Positions 1 to 10,283 of a stretch of 64,000 bases of DNA are shown here, one piece after another. Origin of the DNA: Medicago truncatula (Eukaryota > Streptophyta > Magnoliopsida > Fabales > Fabaceae); NCBI RefSeq assembly GCF_003473485.1, contig NC_053049.1:17174001-17238000 (forward strand), given 5' to 3'. Below the pieces are notes generated by a model. It was not told where the DNA came from. It made no database searches and worked only from the letters and a program-made list of their open reading frames with translations. The position numbers and the translations under genes were made by a program. Numbering within the stretch: the stretch's first letter is position 1; each line of letters begins with the position of its first letter.

Positions 1-1575
1 AAATATTTTTATAAACCCACTGCAGCAGTTTGGAACTGTCGCAGTTGTTGAATTTATTTTAAAAAAAAAAAAATCAGTTTTTTGATGAATTTTTAATAGA
101 ACTTTTTACTCATCATCTTTTTATGACAAAACTAAATTATAATTCATAAATAAAAAATATGAATTAATTCATAAACTAACATATGAATTTTACATTCATA
201 TAAAATGATTCTAAAAAACACAAACAAGTGATACAATTAGGTTTCTTAAGTTCCTACCATGATAATTTAATCAATTATGTAGATGTTCTTCGACGAGAAA
301 ATTGTTTTGATAAACTGGCGATGAATAGACTCCAAAGAATGTCACGCCCTGTTTGGTGGTTCTAAGTCTTTCCACCTAAAAAGAAATCAAACATCATATA
401 AGACACCAATTAACAAAAATAAGCAATAAAATCACCAAAGTCATGGATTTTACCTTATCGTGGAATGAAACTATAATTACTTTATGATATATTTGTCAAA
501 GAATATGCACAATTGCATAAAAATACTTGTTAATCGCAACCATACTCTTTCTCCAATCTATGGATTAGCTATGTAATGCTACACATACAGTGCATAAAAA
601 TGCTTACACTATCTTTAAACACTTCCAGAACATAAAAACTATCCAAGAGGATATGCAAATAGTAGTACAATTGTATTGAGAATAAAAAAATTAACATACA
701 TGTTTATTCAAATCTTAAACAAGTGCTAGGTGTGGCTGAGGAATTTAATCCGACCCAAAAAAAGGAACGTGAACCACAAATAAAAAGGAACATGTTACAG
801 ACAGATTTAAATGCTTACCTGAGTTTTCATGGTTCTATCTCAACAACAGGAACATGTTTCATATTGTATGGTTGAAACATATAGCTTTAAGTCGTTTTGC
901 AACCTATGCACATACCAACGGAAAATGTCATGTGTGAATGCGTAGAAGGGGTGTATTGAATCAAGGCCACTGTTAAGAAAATTTGCAATGTCAAGTTAGA
1001 CAACAAGCCAAAACATAGCACTGTAACAAAAAACCATTTAAAATAAGAATGGGATAGAAAAATCAGAAAATTTGATAATAATTTCGGGAAATGAAGTGAA
1101 TTATGTGTCCCTATGTTGCCTTCAATGAACTCATCTTGGGTCATTTCTATATTCATGAACTTTCATTGTGTCGTGTTCATTGCTGCAACTTAGAAGAACA
1201 AGCCAAGGCCTAATAGATATATCCTTGCCAAAGTAAATATACTAAATATGTGAAGTATAGATTGAAGTCATATGTAAAGTGAATCAATTTGCGATTTGGT
1301 GGTTTGGTAAATGAGTGAAATTTTGGGGTTTTCTCTCTTTTTTGTTATTTTGGAGATTTGGGGTTTTTTTTTATAATGAGAGGGAAGGGAAATTGTGCGT
1401 GTGCAGACAAAAGAGAGAGAGAAAGCTACATGATAATGTAAAAGCAATGTCATAAGTAAAAAATGATGCGGCGGTTGTAAAAAAAGTTTGCAAGAACTGT
1501 CGCAAATGTTAGATTGCGACTGTTTATTGAACTGTCGCAAATCTAGTGTCACAAAATTACAAATTTCTTGTAGTG
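1..1575. mobile_element. CACTA (En/Spm) transposon end, truncated by the window edge
   Basis: The right end reads TTTCTTGTAGTG, the reverse complement of the canonical CACTACAAGAAA terminus of plant CACTA elements. Just inside are repeated 'ctgtcgcaa' / 'ttgcgac' words at about 1495-1550, typical of subterminal transposase-binding repeats, and similar words occur at 30-55 (gaactgtcgcag). The other end lies left of base 1. No transposase reading frame is recognisable in this part, so it is either a non-autonomous copy or only one end of a longer one. The terminus is seen directly; the assignment follows from the CACTA superfamily signature. Confidence 0.75.
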
Positions 1576-2204
1576 AAACTTGGGGGACCAAAATCGCAAG
1601 TTTGTGAACATTAGGGGACCAAAAGTGCATTTTAACCTAAAAGAAAATGTTGCAAGTCACTTAAGTATTAATCTGTTGATCCGGTTACTAAGTAAATAAT
1701 AGAAAAGAAGGCCTGTTTGCACCATACACTGAGAGTGTCTAAGAGAGTCTAAGAGAGTGTGCGCGAGTAACTGTCCTTAGCATTCCTATGTTACCCAAAT
1801 ATAATTTTTGGACTAACTTGCATGCACGGAAAACGAATACCAACGAGGTTTTTTTTTAGATTACAAAGAATTGAGCATAAATTAATTTACGAACAATCAA
1901 TAAAAATTTAATTAGCACATAAGTAAATTATAAGTGAAGTAAACATTATTTGTTTGTGGGTAAAATTTGTAAAATTACTAATGTGCTTAATCTCAAAAAC
2001 TTTTAACATGTTCAACTTTTAATAAGTAATGAATAAACTTTTAACATTGGTAACAATTTTTAATCTAAAAAATTAATTGATTACATATGCTAAGAGATAT
2101 CCAAGTGAGATATCTTTGTCACAAGACATTGAAAATCAACAACATAATTGTTTTCAAACCTGATTCATTTGTACTAATTTGTATTGTAGTTTGTAATTGC
2201 TTCT
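1576..2204. other. Intergenic; short relic of a 'ggaccaaaa' repeat, otherwise nothing seen
   Basis: Bases 1576-1636 contain two 'ggggaccaaaa' words and end in 'cattttaacct', resembling the end of a common legume inverted-repeat element. The words 'agagtgtctaag/agagtctaag/agagtgtgcg' at 1730-1765 form a small direct repeat. The rest is AT-rich with no coding signal. Confidence 0.4.
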
Positions 2205-2334
2205 TTTTATTCATGCAAATCATTATAATACATAACTTGTTCATTGGAGTACATAATTTTATTTATGTGAACATTAATATTCTCAAACTACCTTAAACAT
2301 GAAAACATGACACATAAACAACACAGAATTTTGG

Positions 2335-3264
2335 CTACCTAGTAGCTCCGAACCCAAAATCAGAAGTCTCTCCAAGAAGTATATTTCTGTCGGTCTTTGT
2401 TCTTTTCGGAACAAACTTTCTGACCCACACATGTTTCCTATTGATTGAAAATTTGACTTTAGAAGCCCCTCTCAGAATCATGTCAATAGTACTTACCATA
2501 TGAAAAACAATTCTGGCGAAAAGCGGTTGCTCATTTGGTTGAGTTTCTTGCATAAACAAAGCCTCAATACAATCTCCATAAGCCATGGTAAAATATTCTC
2601 TAACTTCCCACTCTTCAACACGATACCCTTTCGAAAATGTCACAAACAATGTCCTCTCATCCGCTGGTATGATTCTTCCTCTTCTTCCATTGTTGTTGCT
2701 CTGTTGTTGCACCATTTCAGCTGCAATCCCAACCGAACCAAACTGCAGATTCATTGGTCCAGCCGAACCAAACAAAAAATTATTGTTCTCCACCATTCTC
2801 TCTGCTAAGTTTCTCATCATCGCTTGTTGCATGATATCACCAAATGCCCTCATACATACTTCTCTTCTTGTTTTCTCCACCCCTTGAATTGCTTCCACAC
2901 GATTATGAAGAAAGAATTTCAGAGAGATTTCATTTTCTATTAGACTTTGAAGAAGTGGAATATCATTTGCTTCAGAAGATGACATTGAAAATACAGAAGT
3001 GTTATAGTTGTTGGTAAGACATGTGAGACATGTCATTGATTCATCAGCAATTTCATTGATCAAAATAATTGGCAAAGACATAATATTTTTCACAACGTTA
3101 TGAAAACCAACTTTTTCCAACCAAAGCCACATAGCAAGCAATCGCATGGACTCGGATGGATCACGAGAAAGGTCTGTGACAAGGATTTTGTAGAGGTCTC
3201 TGTCCATTTGGTGGATCAGGAGAAAATCCTCTTGAGGAATGGTGAAAGAAAGTGGAGGATCCAT
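2335..3264 (-). CDS. Plant protein with C-terminal RRM-like domain, copy A
   Basis: Single-exon gene for 309 residues, read from the ATG at 3264 to the stop at 2335. Residues 1-200 are largely helical-looking and hydrophobic, with a 'PSESMRLLAMWLWLE' stretch and a Cys pair 'CLTCLTNN'; I recognise no domain there. From about residue 205, 'TLFVTFSKGY...EVREYFTMAYGDCIE...PLFARIVFH...KHVWVRKF' has the beta-alpha-beta-beta-alpha-beta layout of an RNA recognition motif, but the RNP1 and RNP2 aromatics are only partly kept, so RNA binding is not assured. The family occurs in plants as uncharacterised proteins. Intact, with a close paralogue 15 kb away. A TATA-like box lies 50-60 bases upstream. Function unknown; the RRM-like fold is inferred from pattern. 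Confidence 0.8.
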   Translation of the reverse strand: MDPPLSFTIPQEDFLLIHQMDRDLYKILVTDLSRDPSESMRLLAMWLWLEKVGFHNVVKNIMSLPIILINEIADESMTCLTCLTNNYNTSVFSMSSSEANDIPLLQSLIENEISLKFFLHNRVEAIQGVEKTRREVCMRAFGDIMQQAMMRNLAERMVENNNFLFGSAGPMNLQFGSVGIAAEMVQQQSNNNGRRGRIIPADERTLFVTFSKGYRVEEWEVREYFTMAYGDCIEALFMQETQPNEQPLFARIVFHMVSTIDMILRGASKVKFSINRKHVWVRKFVPKRTKTDRNILLGETSDFGFGATR

Positions 3265-3313
3265 GGAAGGAAATATGAAATAATGTTATGTTCAATTTGA
3301 GAAACTGTGTAAT

Positions 3314-3323
3314 GTTTAAATAG
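3314..3323 (-). promoter_or_regulatory. TATA-like box of RRM-like gene A
   Basis: On the minus strand this reads CTATTTAAAC, 50-59 bases upstream of the ATG. The same word is kept upstream of copy B. Position and conservation suggest a core promoter; no transcript evidence is available here. Confidence 0.5.
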
Positions 3324-3326
3324 TAA

Positions 3327-4287
3327 TAAATAAAGCTTGTTCATGTTCATGCATTGAGAGACGTGTTTTGTGAGGGTAGGTTATACTAAATGAATTATAA
3401 TACTTCAAGTGTACTCATTGCAATTGCAACAAACAAAATCAGTTACAGTTACTTTTCTACTAAAGACACACTTTCCGAGGGTTTGCCAACTCATGTATAT
3501 ACTCTATAATGAATATTTAGGGAAAAGAATGTGAGGTACAGTGGTACAAAAAAACAAAGACTCACAAAAACTTATAATTTGTTGTGACTTTGATGCAAAA
3601 ATAAGACAAATAGTGGTAAAAGAGCTTATATAGTGTGGCAAGCAATCATGAATATTGTTGCATCTTTCAATATATTAATTATTTTTAAGAATATAAATTA
3701 GTGCATCATAATTAGCATCAGGGAAAATAAAACTTGAAATATTGAGAGGAGCACACTCCAAAGTCTCAGGCCAACCTCATCAGATCAACCTAAGTGGATT
3801 TTCAATGTATTGAATTTGATTAGAGTTTTCTATATAATTACAAGGAATATTAACAAGTGTCCTTAAAGTGTAGTTTAGGAAATTAAAATAATTAGTATGA
3901 GTGGTAACATTTGCATAGAAACTTGTGCATTTATGATTAAGACAAATATTCAAGTTGTATTTCCAAGATAAACTTTTCTTTTATGAATTTCTTAAACAAT
4001 ATCTTTAGAGCACTTGTTATGAACTTATCATGGCTTACAATTATAATATGTTATTGTTTGTAAAAAGAAAACTTATCTATTTTAGATTCATGTGTAAAAT
4101 AAGACTTAATTATTCTAATCACTTTATTCTAATCACACTATCAGACATTGGAAGGTCTAACAAGTCATTTGAAGAATAAACAAGAAATCATATTTGTAAC
4201 TGTAAAAAGATCTAATTTGACAAGATTTTGAAATCTTGATAAGGACTATAGTTCAATGAGGATCGAGTTAATTAAGAAATAAAATTA
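3327..4287. other. Upstream flank of gene A, shared with copies B and C
   Basis: No reading frame of note. The block is kept in three copies, including a 'gaggagcacactc...aagtgg.ttttcaat' stretch at about 3748-3808. Conservation probably reflects common descent of the duplication rather than function. Confidence 0.55.
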
Positions 4288-4608
4288 TCCCTCCGGTCTA
4301 AATTATAAGTAAAAAAAACTCATTTTCTTTGTCCCAAATTATAAGTAAAAAAGACCAACTTTTATCATATTTAATTATATTGTTTCAACAAATTATCTTT
4401 TCCAAAGGAAAATTAAATGCAAAGTGCATTCAATGTGCTCTCTCTTCCATTTTTTCAATAACCAATAACCAATGAAAATTGTTTTTAAATCTTCCTATAA
4501 AACTTATTTCAAGGATAACACAAGAAACTATGTTGCAAAATACTATGTTTTAGTTTTTTTAATAAGTGTGATTTTTTTTTATTTGCTTATAATTTAGAAT
4601 GAAGGTAG
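4288..4608. mobile_element. Stowaway (Tc1/mariner) MITE with TA target duplication
   Basis: Inverted ends 'tccctccggtctaaattata' and 'tataatttagaatgaaggta' flank a 321-bp AT-rich element bordered by TA at 4286-4287 and 4609-4610. The duplicated flanks at about 19108 and 20358 show the empty site ('aaataa.aatacaactattg'). The CTCCCTCCG-type terminus and TA target are Stowaway hallmarks. Confidence 0.85.
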
Positions 4609-4630
4609 TACAACTATTGATAAAATAAAA

Positions 4631-4980
4631 AGGGTTAATAGTGTTTTTCACCCCTGTAATATAGGTCATTTTTGGTTTTCGCCCCTATAAAATTTTCGGT
4701 TTGATTTGCATCCTTGTAAAACATTTTTTTTCCGGAAAACACCCCTCCTCCATCCAACTCATCAAATGCGCATATGTGGCGCTGACTTGATTTTTTTTTT
4801 AATTTTTATTTATTTTGAATTGTCCACATCAGATTTTACTTTTTAAAATATCTAAAAATTAATTTTCAAAATTAAAAAAAAAAAATCAAAAAATCAGAAA
4901 AAAGGAGAAGATTTTTTTTTCTGATATGTGGCGCATAAGCGCTGACTTCGCCGCCTCACCGGAAGTCGTTACCGATCATC
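4631..4980. mobile_element. End of a 'gggttaatagtg' inverted-repeat element (partial)
   Basis: The first 90 or so bases (agggttaatagtgttttt, 'cacccctgtaatata') match the ends of the complete 282-bp MITE at 41014-41295. The interior differs and contains two 'atatgtggcgc' words at about 4773 and 4924. No matching right end was found before the retrotransposon remains begin, so this copy is probably truncated. Confidence 0.55.
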
Positions 4981-4984
4981 GGAG

Positions 4985-5990
4985 CATACTCCACAACCGT
5001 TGCGCAAAAGATTGAAAAGGTGGCGCTCACTCTCATGGTGGCCACCACGAAACTGAGGAGATATTTTCTGCCCACTCCATCGTGGTTCGAATCGAACAAC
5101 CACTAAAAAAAGTATTGTTTCGACCAGATTTGGCTGGAAGAATGACTAAGTGGTGATAGAACTCTCCGAATTTTACATAACCTTCAAGGCAAGGAAAGTA
5201 CTGAAGGCCGAAACGTTCGCAGACTTCTTGGCAGAATTCACTTCGCCCATTGCGAAACCATGCTCGAGGTGAACAATCTTCACGGACGACTCGTCTAACA
5301 CCAGAGGCGGAGGAGTAGGAGTCATCCTCGAAAGCACGGAAGGATTGACGGTAGAGTTATCCCTCCACTTCGGGTTCTCAACGACCAATAATCGGGCAGA
5401 ATGCGAAGTTGTGATAGTAGGGCTCGACCTGGCCCGTGATCTCGGCGCCCGGGAAGTTCAAGTGAAGATAGATTCTCAATTGGTGGTCTCCCAAGTGAGG
5501 GGTGACACTCAAGTGAAAGACGCCCTCCTCCAAAAATACTTAGCCACGGTGAAGAAAATGATCATCGACTTTAACTTGGTGGAAATATCACACATCCCGA
5601 GGGAACAAAACACGAGGGCAGACGTACTATCCAAAGTGGAGAGTACGAGGTCGAGCAGAATAAACCATTATTTCGTACAAGAAACCTTATAGAGACCCAA
5701 TTATGGGACAAACATAATGGTGGCCGCATTGGAACCCGTTCCGCGTACATGGACGACACTAATCAAGGAATACATTGAAGAAGGGAAACCTCAGGACGAC
5801 CTTACGGAAGCGATAACGATATAGAGAAGAACTTGTAAGCACACAATTATAAGAGGTCAACTTTTTAAGAAAGGATTCTCCACCCCACTCCTGAAATGCC
5901 ATGACTCGGGCGGAGCGACATACCCACTCGAGGAAGTGCATGAAGGCATCGCCGACCAACATTTGGAACGCCGGTAGTCTCACCTCATCT
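4985..5990 (+). pseudogene. Ty3/gypsy pol fragment: RT C-terminus and RNase H, frame-broken
   Basis: Reading across frames gives 'QKIEKVALTLMVATTKLRRYF', then 'IVVRIEQPLKKVLFRPDLAG', typical of the end of plant Ty3/gypsy reverse transcriptase. It continues through 'FADFLAEF' into RNase H. That domain keeps its acidic residues: Asp in 'IFTDDSSN', Glu in 'NRAECEVV', Asp in 'VKIDSQLV' and Asp in 'NTRADVLSK'. The longest intact stretch is 5345-5692. A TGA at 5270-5272 and at least one frameshift near 5150 break the upstream part, and a TAG near 5823 breaks the downstream 'LEEVHEGIADQH' region. It is not functional. Confidence 0.8.
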
Positions 5991-6325
5991 CTCTAATACA
6001 CCTTAACTCTGTAATATGAGTGATTGCAAATTCGTATTATCAACACTAATAAACATATGTTTTTCCCAAAAGGAAGCACATTAGTTGCAAATTTGCTCTT
6101 GTTTCATGACTGTCATGACTCAATGATGTATATGAAGGTAGCTCCCTCGCAGAGGGCGGACATCAAAGTCTCTACTCTTAAGTAGAACAAACAGGCCTAG
6201 CGTCCGTCGTGGGACCCTCCTCAAGGGCTAGCCACCCCAAGGTAGAGTGTCCCGCCCCGAAATTTGCTGAAGGGGGAACTAAGCCTTGGCCAGACGTGTT
6301 GCCTTGGGCGACCAATAATACGAAG

Positions 6326-6434
6326 CGAAAGATACCGCTGCATGAAATAAAATGCATTAATGCGGACCGAAATATACCGCCGCATGAAATAAAATGCATC
6401 AATGCGGATCGAAAGATACAACTCCATGATTTCA
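6326..6434. repeat. 42-bp tandem repeat, about 2.5 units
   Basis: Units 6326-6367 and 6368-6409, then a partial unit, share 'cgaaagataccgc.gcatga', 'aaataaaatgcat' and 'aatgcgga'. The period is a multiple of three, so it leaves a 14-residue repeat in one frame, but no retroelement protein is expected here. Confidence 0.85.
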
Positions 6435-6835
6435 ACCTCGTCCACATGTTGGCAAATCATTGCAGAAAACACATGAGATTCTCCTCCATGACCCGCGTAA
6501 AAAGGGATCACCATATCCTCAAAATTGAAACAACGATGAAGACAAACACTCAAAGGTGGCAATGAAAAAGAAGATAAAAAGAGGAAATAAGAAATTAACT
6601 CTTCGCAACAAACAATGACTAAAAAAAAGAAATAGGTTTGGAGAAAAACAAAGGATAGATCCTCTTTAAATAGCCTCATCAATGGACGCCACACTCTTTG
6701 TGGGCGAGCTTTAGCTCCTAACACAACGCATCGAGGGCCTCCAGACTAAGTTGTCGACGAGCGCCTTGAATCGAATGCCTCCTTCTCTGATAAAAGCCAT
6801 TTAGTCATAAAGACATCAACGGCTTGGGGGGAAAT

Positions 6836-7169
6836 TGTTCTGGACCACTCACACGCCTACACGTGTGCAATATTATGCCGCCTAAAGGCCTCACACTCAA
6901 AGGAGCACGCCTACTCGCATGCGTCGTGCTACACTGGAGTAAGCCTCCCTGTCGGGATCATGCTACATGTGTCCACTCCCGCTCTTAATCATACGCCGCA
7001 TAACCCGAAGGCGGTTATGCCAAGAGTACGCCAATATAAGGTTTTGTGAATTGTATTGTGGATTATTGATATTTGATTGTAGTAAGATTTGGCCATTGAA
7101 TCTCTCAATTCAATAATAAATCTTAGTGTATTATCATTGTTTTTATATTTTTGTTATATCTATCATGCA
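6836..7169 (+). mobile_element. Probable 3' LTR of the Ty3/gypsy remnant
   Basis: A purine-rich tract 'ggcttggggggaaa' directly precedes TGTTCTGGACC, the usual polypurine tract and TG start arrangement. A CA occurs at 7168-7169. The right boundary is uncertain because Copia-like sequence follows without a clear target duplication. Confidence 0.5.
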
Positions 7170-7990
7170 CAAATCCAATAAGTCAAACCGTTTTCCAATC
7201 ACGCTTTCGCTAAACTCCTAAAATATTTTAAAACACTATTCATCCCCCTTCTAGCGCATACTCTTGCTTGCCATGTAGACCAATAAGTGGCATCAAGAGT
7301 CTCGTCTCTTCACTAGTGGTTAACTACCGAAAGAGTCGATATGGCAAGGATAAAGCTTAAGGGGACGTACAATAGAACACCAATTTTTGACAGCGAAAAC
7401 TATGACTATTGAAAAGAATGTAGGAGTGTTCATATTCAATCGGTTGACATGGATGTGTGGGCCGCCGTGATCGACGGGTTGTATGAACTGCAAGTTGTTG
7501 CTAACAGCGTCGCACAAAATAAACCAAAAGTCGAATGGGCCGAGGATTACAAAAAAAAATGTTCTATATGATTTGAAGGTGAGAAACATACTTATTTTTT
7601 CTCTTGAAGTGAATGAGTATCACTCGGTTTGTCATTATTAAACCGCTAAGATAATATGGGACGCTTTGGAAACTCTCCATGAGGGTACATAAGACGTCAA
7701 ACAATCAAAGATCAATACTGTCATCCAACAATATGAACTCTTTCACATGGAGGATGATGATTCCATCTCCTCCATGCAAATGTGGTTCACAAATATTGTT
7801 AACAAATTGCAAAACTTAGGAAAAGACATCTTAAACCAAGATTGTACTAACAAAGTTTTGATATGCATGATTTGAGATTGACAGCTCAAGGTCATCGCAA
7901 TAAAAGAATACCAAAACCTTAATATCCTTGGAATCACCACTCTCTTTGTACAAACCTTTTACAACAACCGGAAGAACAATCCACAACAAT
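7170..7990 (+). mobile_element. Copia retrotransposon 5' remnant (LTR end, PBS, gag)
   Basis: TGGCATCAAGAG at 7288-7299 closely resembles the primer-binding site complementary to initiator Met tRNA used by plant Copia elements. The gag frame begins 42 bases later with ATG at 7341. Sequence before 7286 would be the 5' LTR end. The element stops after the gag N-terminal part; pol is absent. Confidence 0.65.
7341..7985 (+). pseudogene. Copia gag (UBN2-type) pseudogene
   Basis: Translation from 7341 starts 'MARIKLKGTYNRTPIFDSEN', the plant Copia gag opening in which a Trp follows 'YDY'. Here that Trp codon is TGA at 7410-7412. 'SVDMDVWAAVIDGL' follows, then a frameshift in an A-run near 7550, and later 'VNKLQNLGKDIL' in another frame. 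Several lesions show it is dead. Confidence 0.7.
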
Positions 7991-7997
7991 ATGAATG

Positions 7998-8165
7998 ATA
8001 TTAGACACTCTAAAAAGTACAAATTTTGTTCACATATTGCTAACAACACTCACTTTTCATCACTCTTTAACACTCACAGTTTTATTGGATGAAATCAATA
8101 TATGTCCCACTATTTTATGTGGGTTTAATTTTCAAAGTGTAGACCCACAATGAGTTAAATCAAAT
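7998..8165. mobile_element. MITE fragment sharing a core with 32694-32838
   Basis: The core 'ttattggatgaaatcaat', 'atgtcccac' and 'aattttcaaagtgtagacc' is the reverse complement of the interior of the MITE at 32694-32838. The ends are less clear in this copy. Confidence 0.5.
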
Positions 8166-8427
8166 AATCTTCGATTTTTTTACTGAGAGAAAAACACCAA
8201 TATTGGTTGTTACAAAAATAAAACATATTGCATGTGCAAATATAAACTAAGAAACACAAATATCCATTTATTGATTTGTATCACATAATTTAAGTCACAC
8301 TCTTAAACCAACACATTCAAACTAAGATCAACATAAGTCCATATGGTATTACCAATACATCACATCACAATAATTATAAAGATAAATACTTAAGCCATTA
8401 CAACATATTTGTTACTTTCTTTATGAC

Positions 8428-9527
8428 TTATAGAGCTATATTTGTGCCTTTGACAAGATGAGCATCAACTTCTCGAGTGACTTTGCCTAGTAAGTCCATC
8501 CAGCCATTTGGTGGGTCAATATCCTCATTGATCTTCTGATATTCAACAGTCCATTTTGCAGCTCCAGTGCCATCACCATTATCAATTACTTGAATGATCA
8601 AATTAAAGACCTTATAGTGCTCATCAATGTCTCCACCGAAGAGCTTGAAAGTGATTTTTTTGTTCTGTTCATCAACTTCGATACTCTCATGACATGTGTG
8701 TACCTTACCATCTATTGTGATGCTAAAGGCAATTAATACCAATTAAATTAAAAAAAAAAACATTGTATATAGAGTTATGAAAAATATATGGACACATTTT
8801 TCAAAAATAACTAATCAAATTAATTACCTTGTTTTCATTTTTCAAATAAAATAGTTTCGAAACAAAAAAATTAATATTAATAATTTATATAATGTTTAGT
8901 TGCCTTCTCACACCTCTAGTTTAGGACTCTATGCAAGTATCTGAATATCTTTAAAAGTCTGAATAAGATGCACTCATTACAACCATAAACTCTATCATGT
9001 ATCTCCTAATGAGTATTTAGCATTTATTTTGACATGAGATACATGATTTTTTAATAAATGAATCAAAAATATCTTTAAGAAGTCTGAATTAGATGCACTC
9101 ATTTACAACCATAAAGTCTTGATTGTATTTTTGTTTATCTCTCCCTCTTCTTAGATCCTCCATCTTTTGTTGTCTAAATATCACAGTTAATTTACAGCTG
9201 AAAAAACTCTATCTTTATCTTTAGGACATAATCTTCTTATAAAGTATGGTCCCTATGCTCTTATTAATTGAATTAAGGATCAATATATAAATAAACAAGA
9301 TGATATGGAGGCATGTTGATTGAATTAGAAACATAATTACCTATGACATAAGTCCAGTGTTTAACCGAATCATTGTGATGCCAATCTTCACCTTCATGAA
9401 GTTTGGCACCATGAACTCTTTCACTAATGTTTTGCACTTCGTGAAGTTCTGATGCAAATAGTTTGAAGAACTTGTCGACGGGTGTTTTGATCCCAAGTTC
9501 AGTACTAAGTTTACCGGCGAGCACCAT
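8428..9527 (-). CDS. Major latex protein-like (MLP, Bet v 1 superfamily), gene 1
   Basis: Two exons on the minus strand: 9341-9527 and 8428-8711, with a 629-bp GT-AG intron after the first base of the codon for the Asp in 'YVIDGKV'. They encode 156 residues, the usual MLP length. The product begins 'MVLAGKLSTELGIKTPVDKF', contains 'FGGDIDEHYK' and the conserved 'KWTVEYQKINEDIDPPNGW', and ends in the long C-terminal helix. Bet v 1-fold proteins form a hydrophobic pocket; MLPs are cytosolic and bind small lipophilic ligands, but the ligand is not predictable here. The intron position matches the other MLP gene at 61438-63063, with which it shares most residues and its 3' flank. Intact. The promoter is interrupted by a MITE at 9667. 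Confidence 0.92.
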
Positions 9528-9620
9528 TTCTGAATGAAAAGAAAGAAAAAAAAGAAAAAGAAAAAATAGAAGAAAGAAACTAGGGTTGATATTATGATGA
9601 AACTGGATGCAACCCCATGA

Positions 9621-9630
9621 CTTTAAATAG
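9621..9630 (-). promoter_or_regulatory. TATA-like box of MLP gene 1
   Basis: The minus strand reads CTATTTAAAG about 95 bases upstream of the ATG, within a module ('tttctatttaaag.catg...ttgcat') repeated upstream of MLP gene 2 and twice more at 10284-10386. Confidence 0.55.
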
Positions 9631-9666
9631 AAATTGCATTACATCATTGAGAAACTAAAGGCAATA

Positions 9667-10133
9667 CTCCCTCCGTTCCTTTTTAATTGTCACTTTTGGA
9701 TAAATTTTTTGTTCCTATTTAACTGTCACTTTCAAAGTTCAATGCAACATTAAACGTTGTTTTACCAATATTACCCTTAGATATTTATTGCGGAGAAAGA
9801 AACATATGAAATGAAATATTAAATTAATAAGGCCATTATAGTAAAAGTAAAAACAATTGTATCAAAAATAGTAACAATTATTGATTGTCTTGGTTTGTGT
9901 AAAGGTGACAGCTAGGGTACCCATGGAAGAATGGTGGGTAATTTACTCCAACCAATACACATTAGCCACATAAGCACATTTTTAAGTGGTATCCATGAAC
10001 TATCTTGACCCCATCAATAAATTGTTCATTTTCATTGGTTGGTGGGTAAATTACCCACCATTCTTCAAAGGTAATCTAGAAAAAATCTTATGTAAAATGT
10101 CAAAAAGTGACAATTAAAAAGGAACGAAGGTAA
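9667..10133. mobile_element. Stowaway-type MITE in the MLP 1 promoter
   Basis: The ends are 'ctccctccgttcctttttaa' and 'ttaaaaaggaacgaaggtaa', with TA on both sides. It lies about 140 bases upstream of the MLP 1 start codon and carries a second inverted-repeat element at 9918-10072. Confidence 0.8.
9918..10072. mobile_element. Small inverted-repeat element nested in the Stowaway MITE
   Basis: The left arm 'gaagaatggtgggtaattta' and the right arm 'taaattacccaccattcttc' are perfect reverse complements, with 'ccaaccaat'/'attggttgg' continuing the pairing at a shift. The element is about 155 bp and could fold as one hairpin. Confidence 0.75.
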
Positions 10134-10283
10134 TATTTTATTTGAATTTCCAGCATTGATACTCGTATATTCTTTGTTGGCAATAAATTTATGACCAATA
10201 TTTTATATCAAAGATAAAATCATGGAGATCGAATCAAATATGGTCACTAATCTAACATCAGAGAATTGTTCAAAAAGACTTAC

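Larger units (their letters stand above)
2205..4630. repeat. Segmental duplication, copy A (RRM-like gene plus flanks)
   Basis: This segment, from about 130 bases 3' of the gene to about 1.35 kb 5' of it, aligns by eye along its length with 17070-19138. Its 5' flank (about 3410-4630) also aligns with 19585-20388. All three copies lose similarity directly after the shared words 'caactattgataaaataaaaa', a common breakpoint. Copy A carries one later insertion, the Stowaway MITE at 4288-4608. Confidence 0.8.
4981..7169 (+). mobile_element. Ty3/gypsy retrotransposon remnant (RT end, RNase H, 3' region, LTR)
   Basis: The order is end of reverse transcriptase, RNase H, start of the post-RNase H region, a non-coding 3' stretch, a purine tract, and a probable LTR beginning TGTTCTGGACC at 6836. 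Base composition is clearly more GC-rich than the surroundings. The 5' part (LTR, gag, most of pol) is missing. The assignment rests on the protein-level pattern described in the pol entry. Confidence 0.75.

Noticed and set aside
2500-2887. Two plus-strand open stretches of about 100 codons
   Set aside because: They are antisense to the RRM-like gene; the equivalent stretches at 17358-17745 are likewise antisense to copy B.
6178-6724. Overlapping open stretches on both strands with a repeated peptide
   Set aside because: Caused by the 42-bp tandem repeat in the non-coding 3' part of a gypsy remnant.
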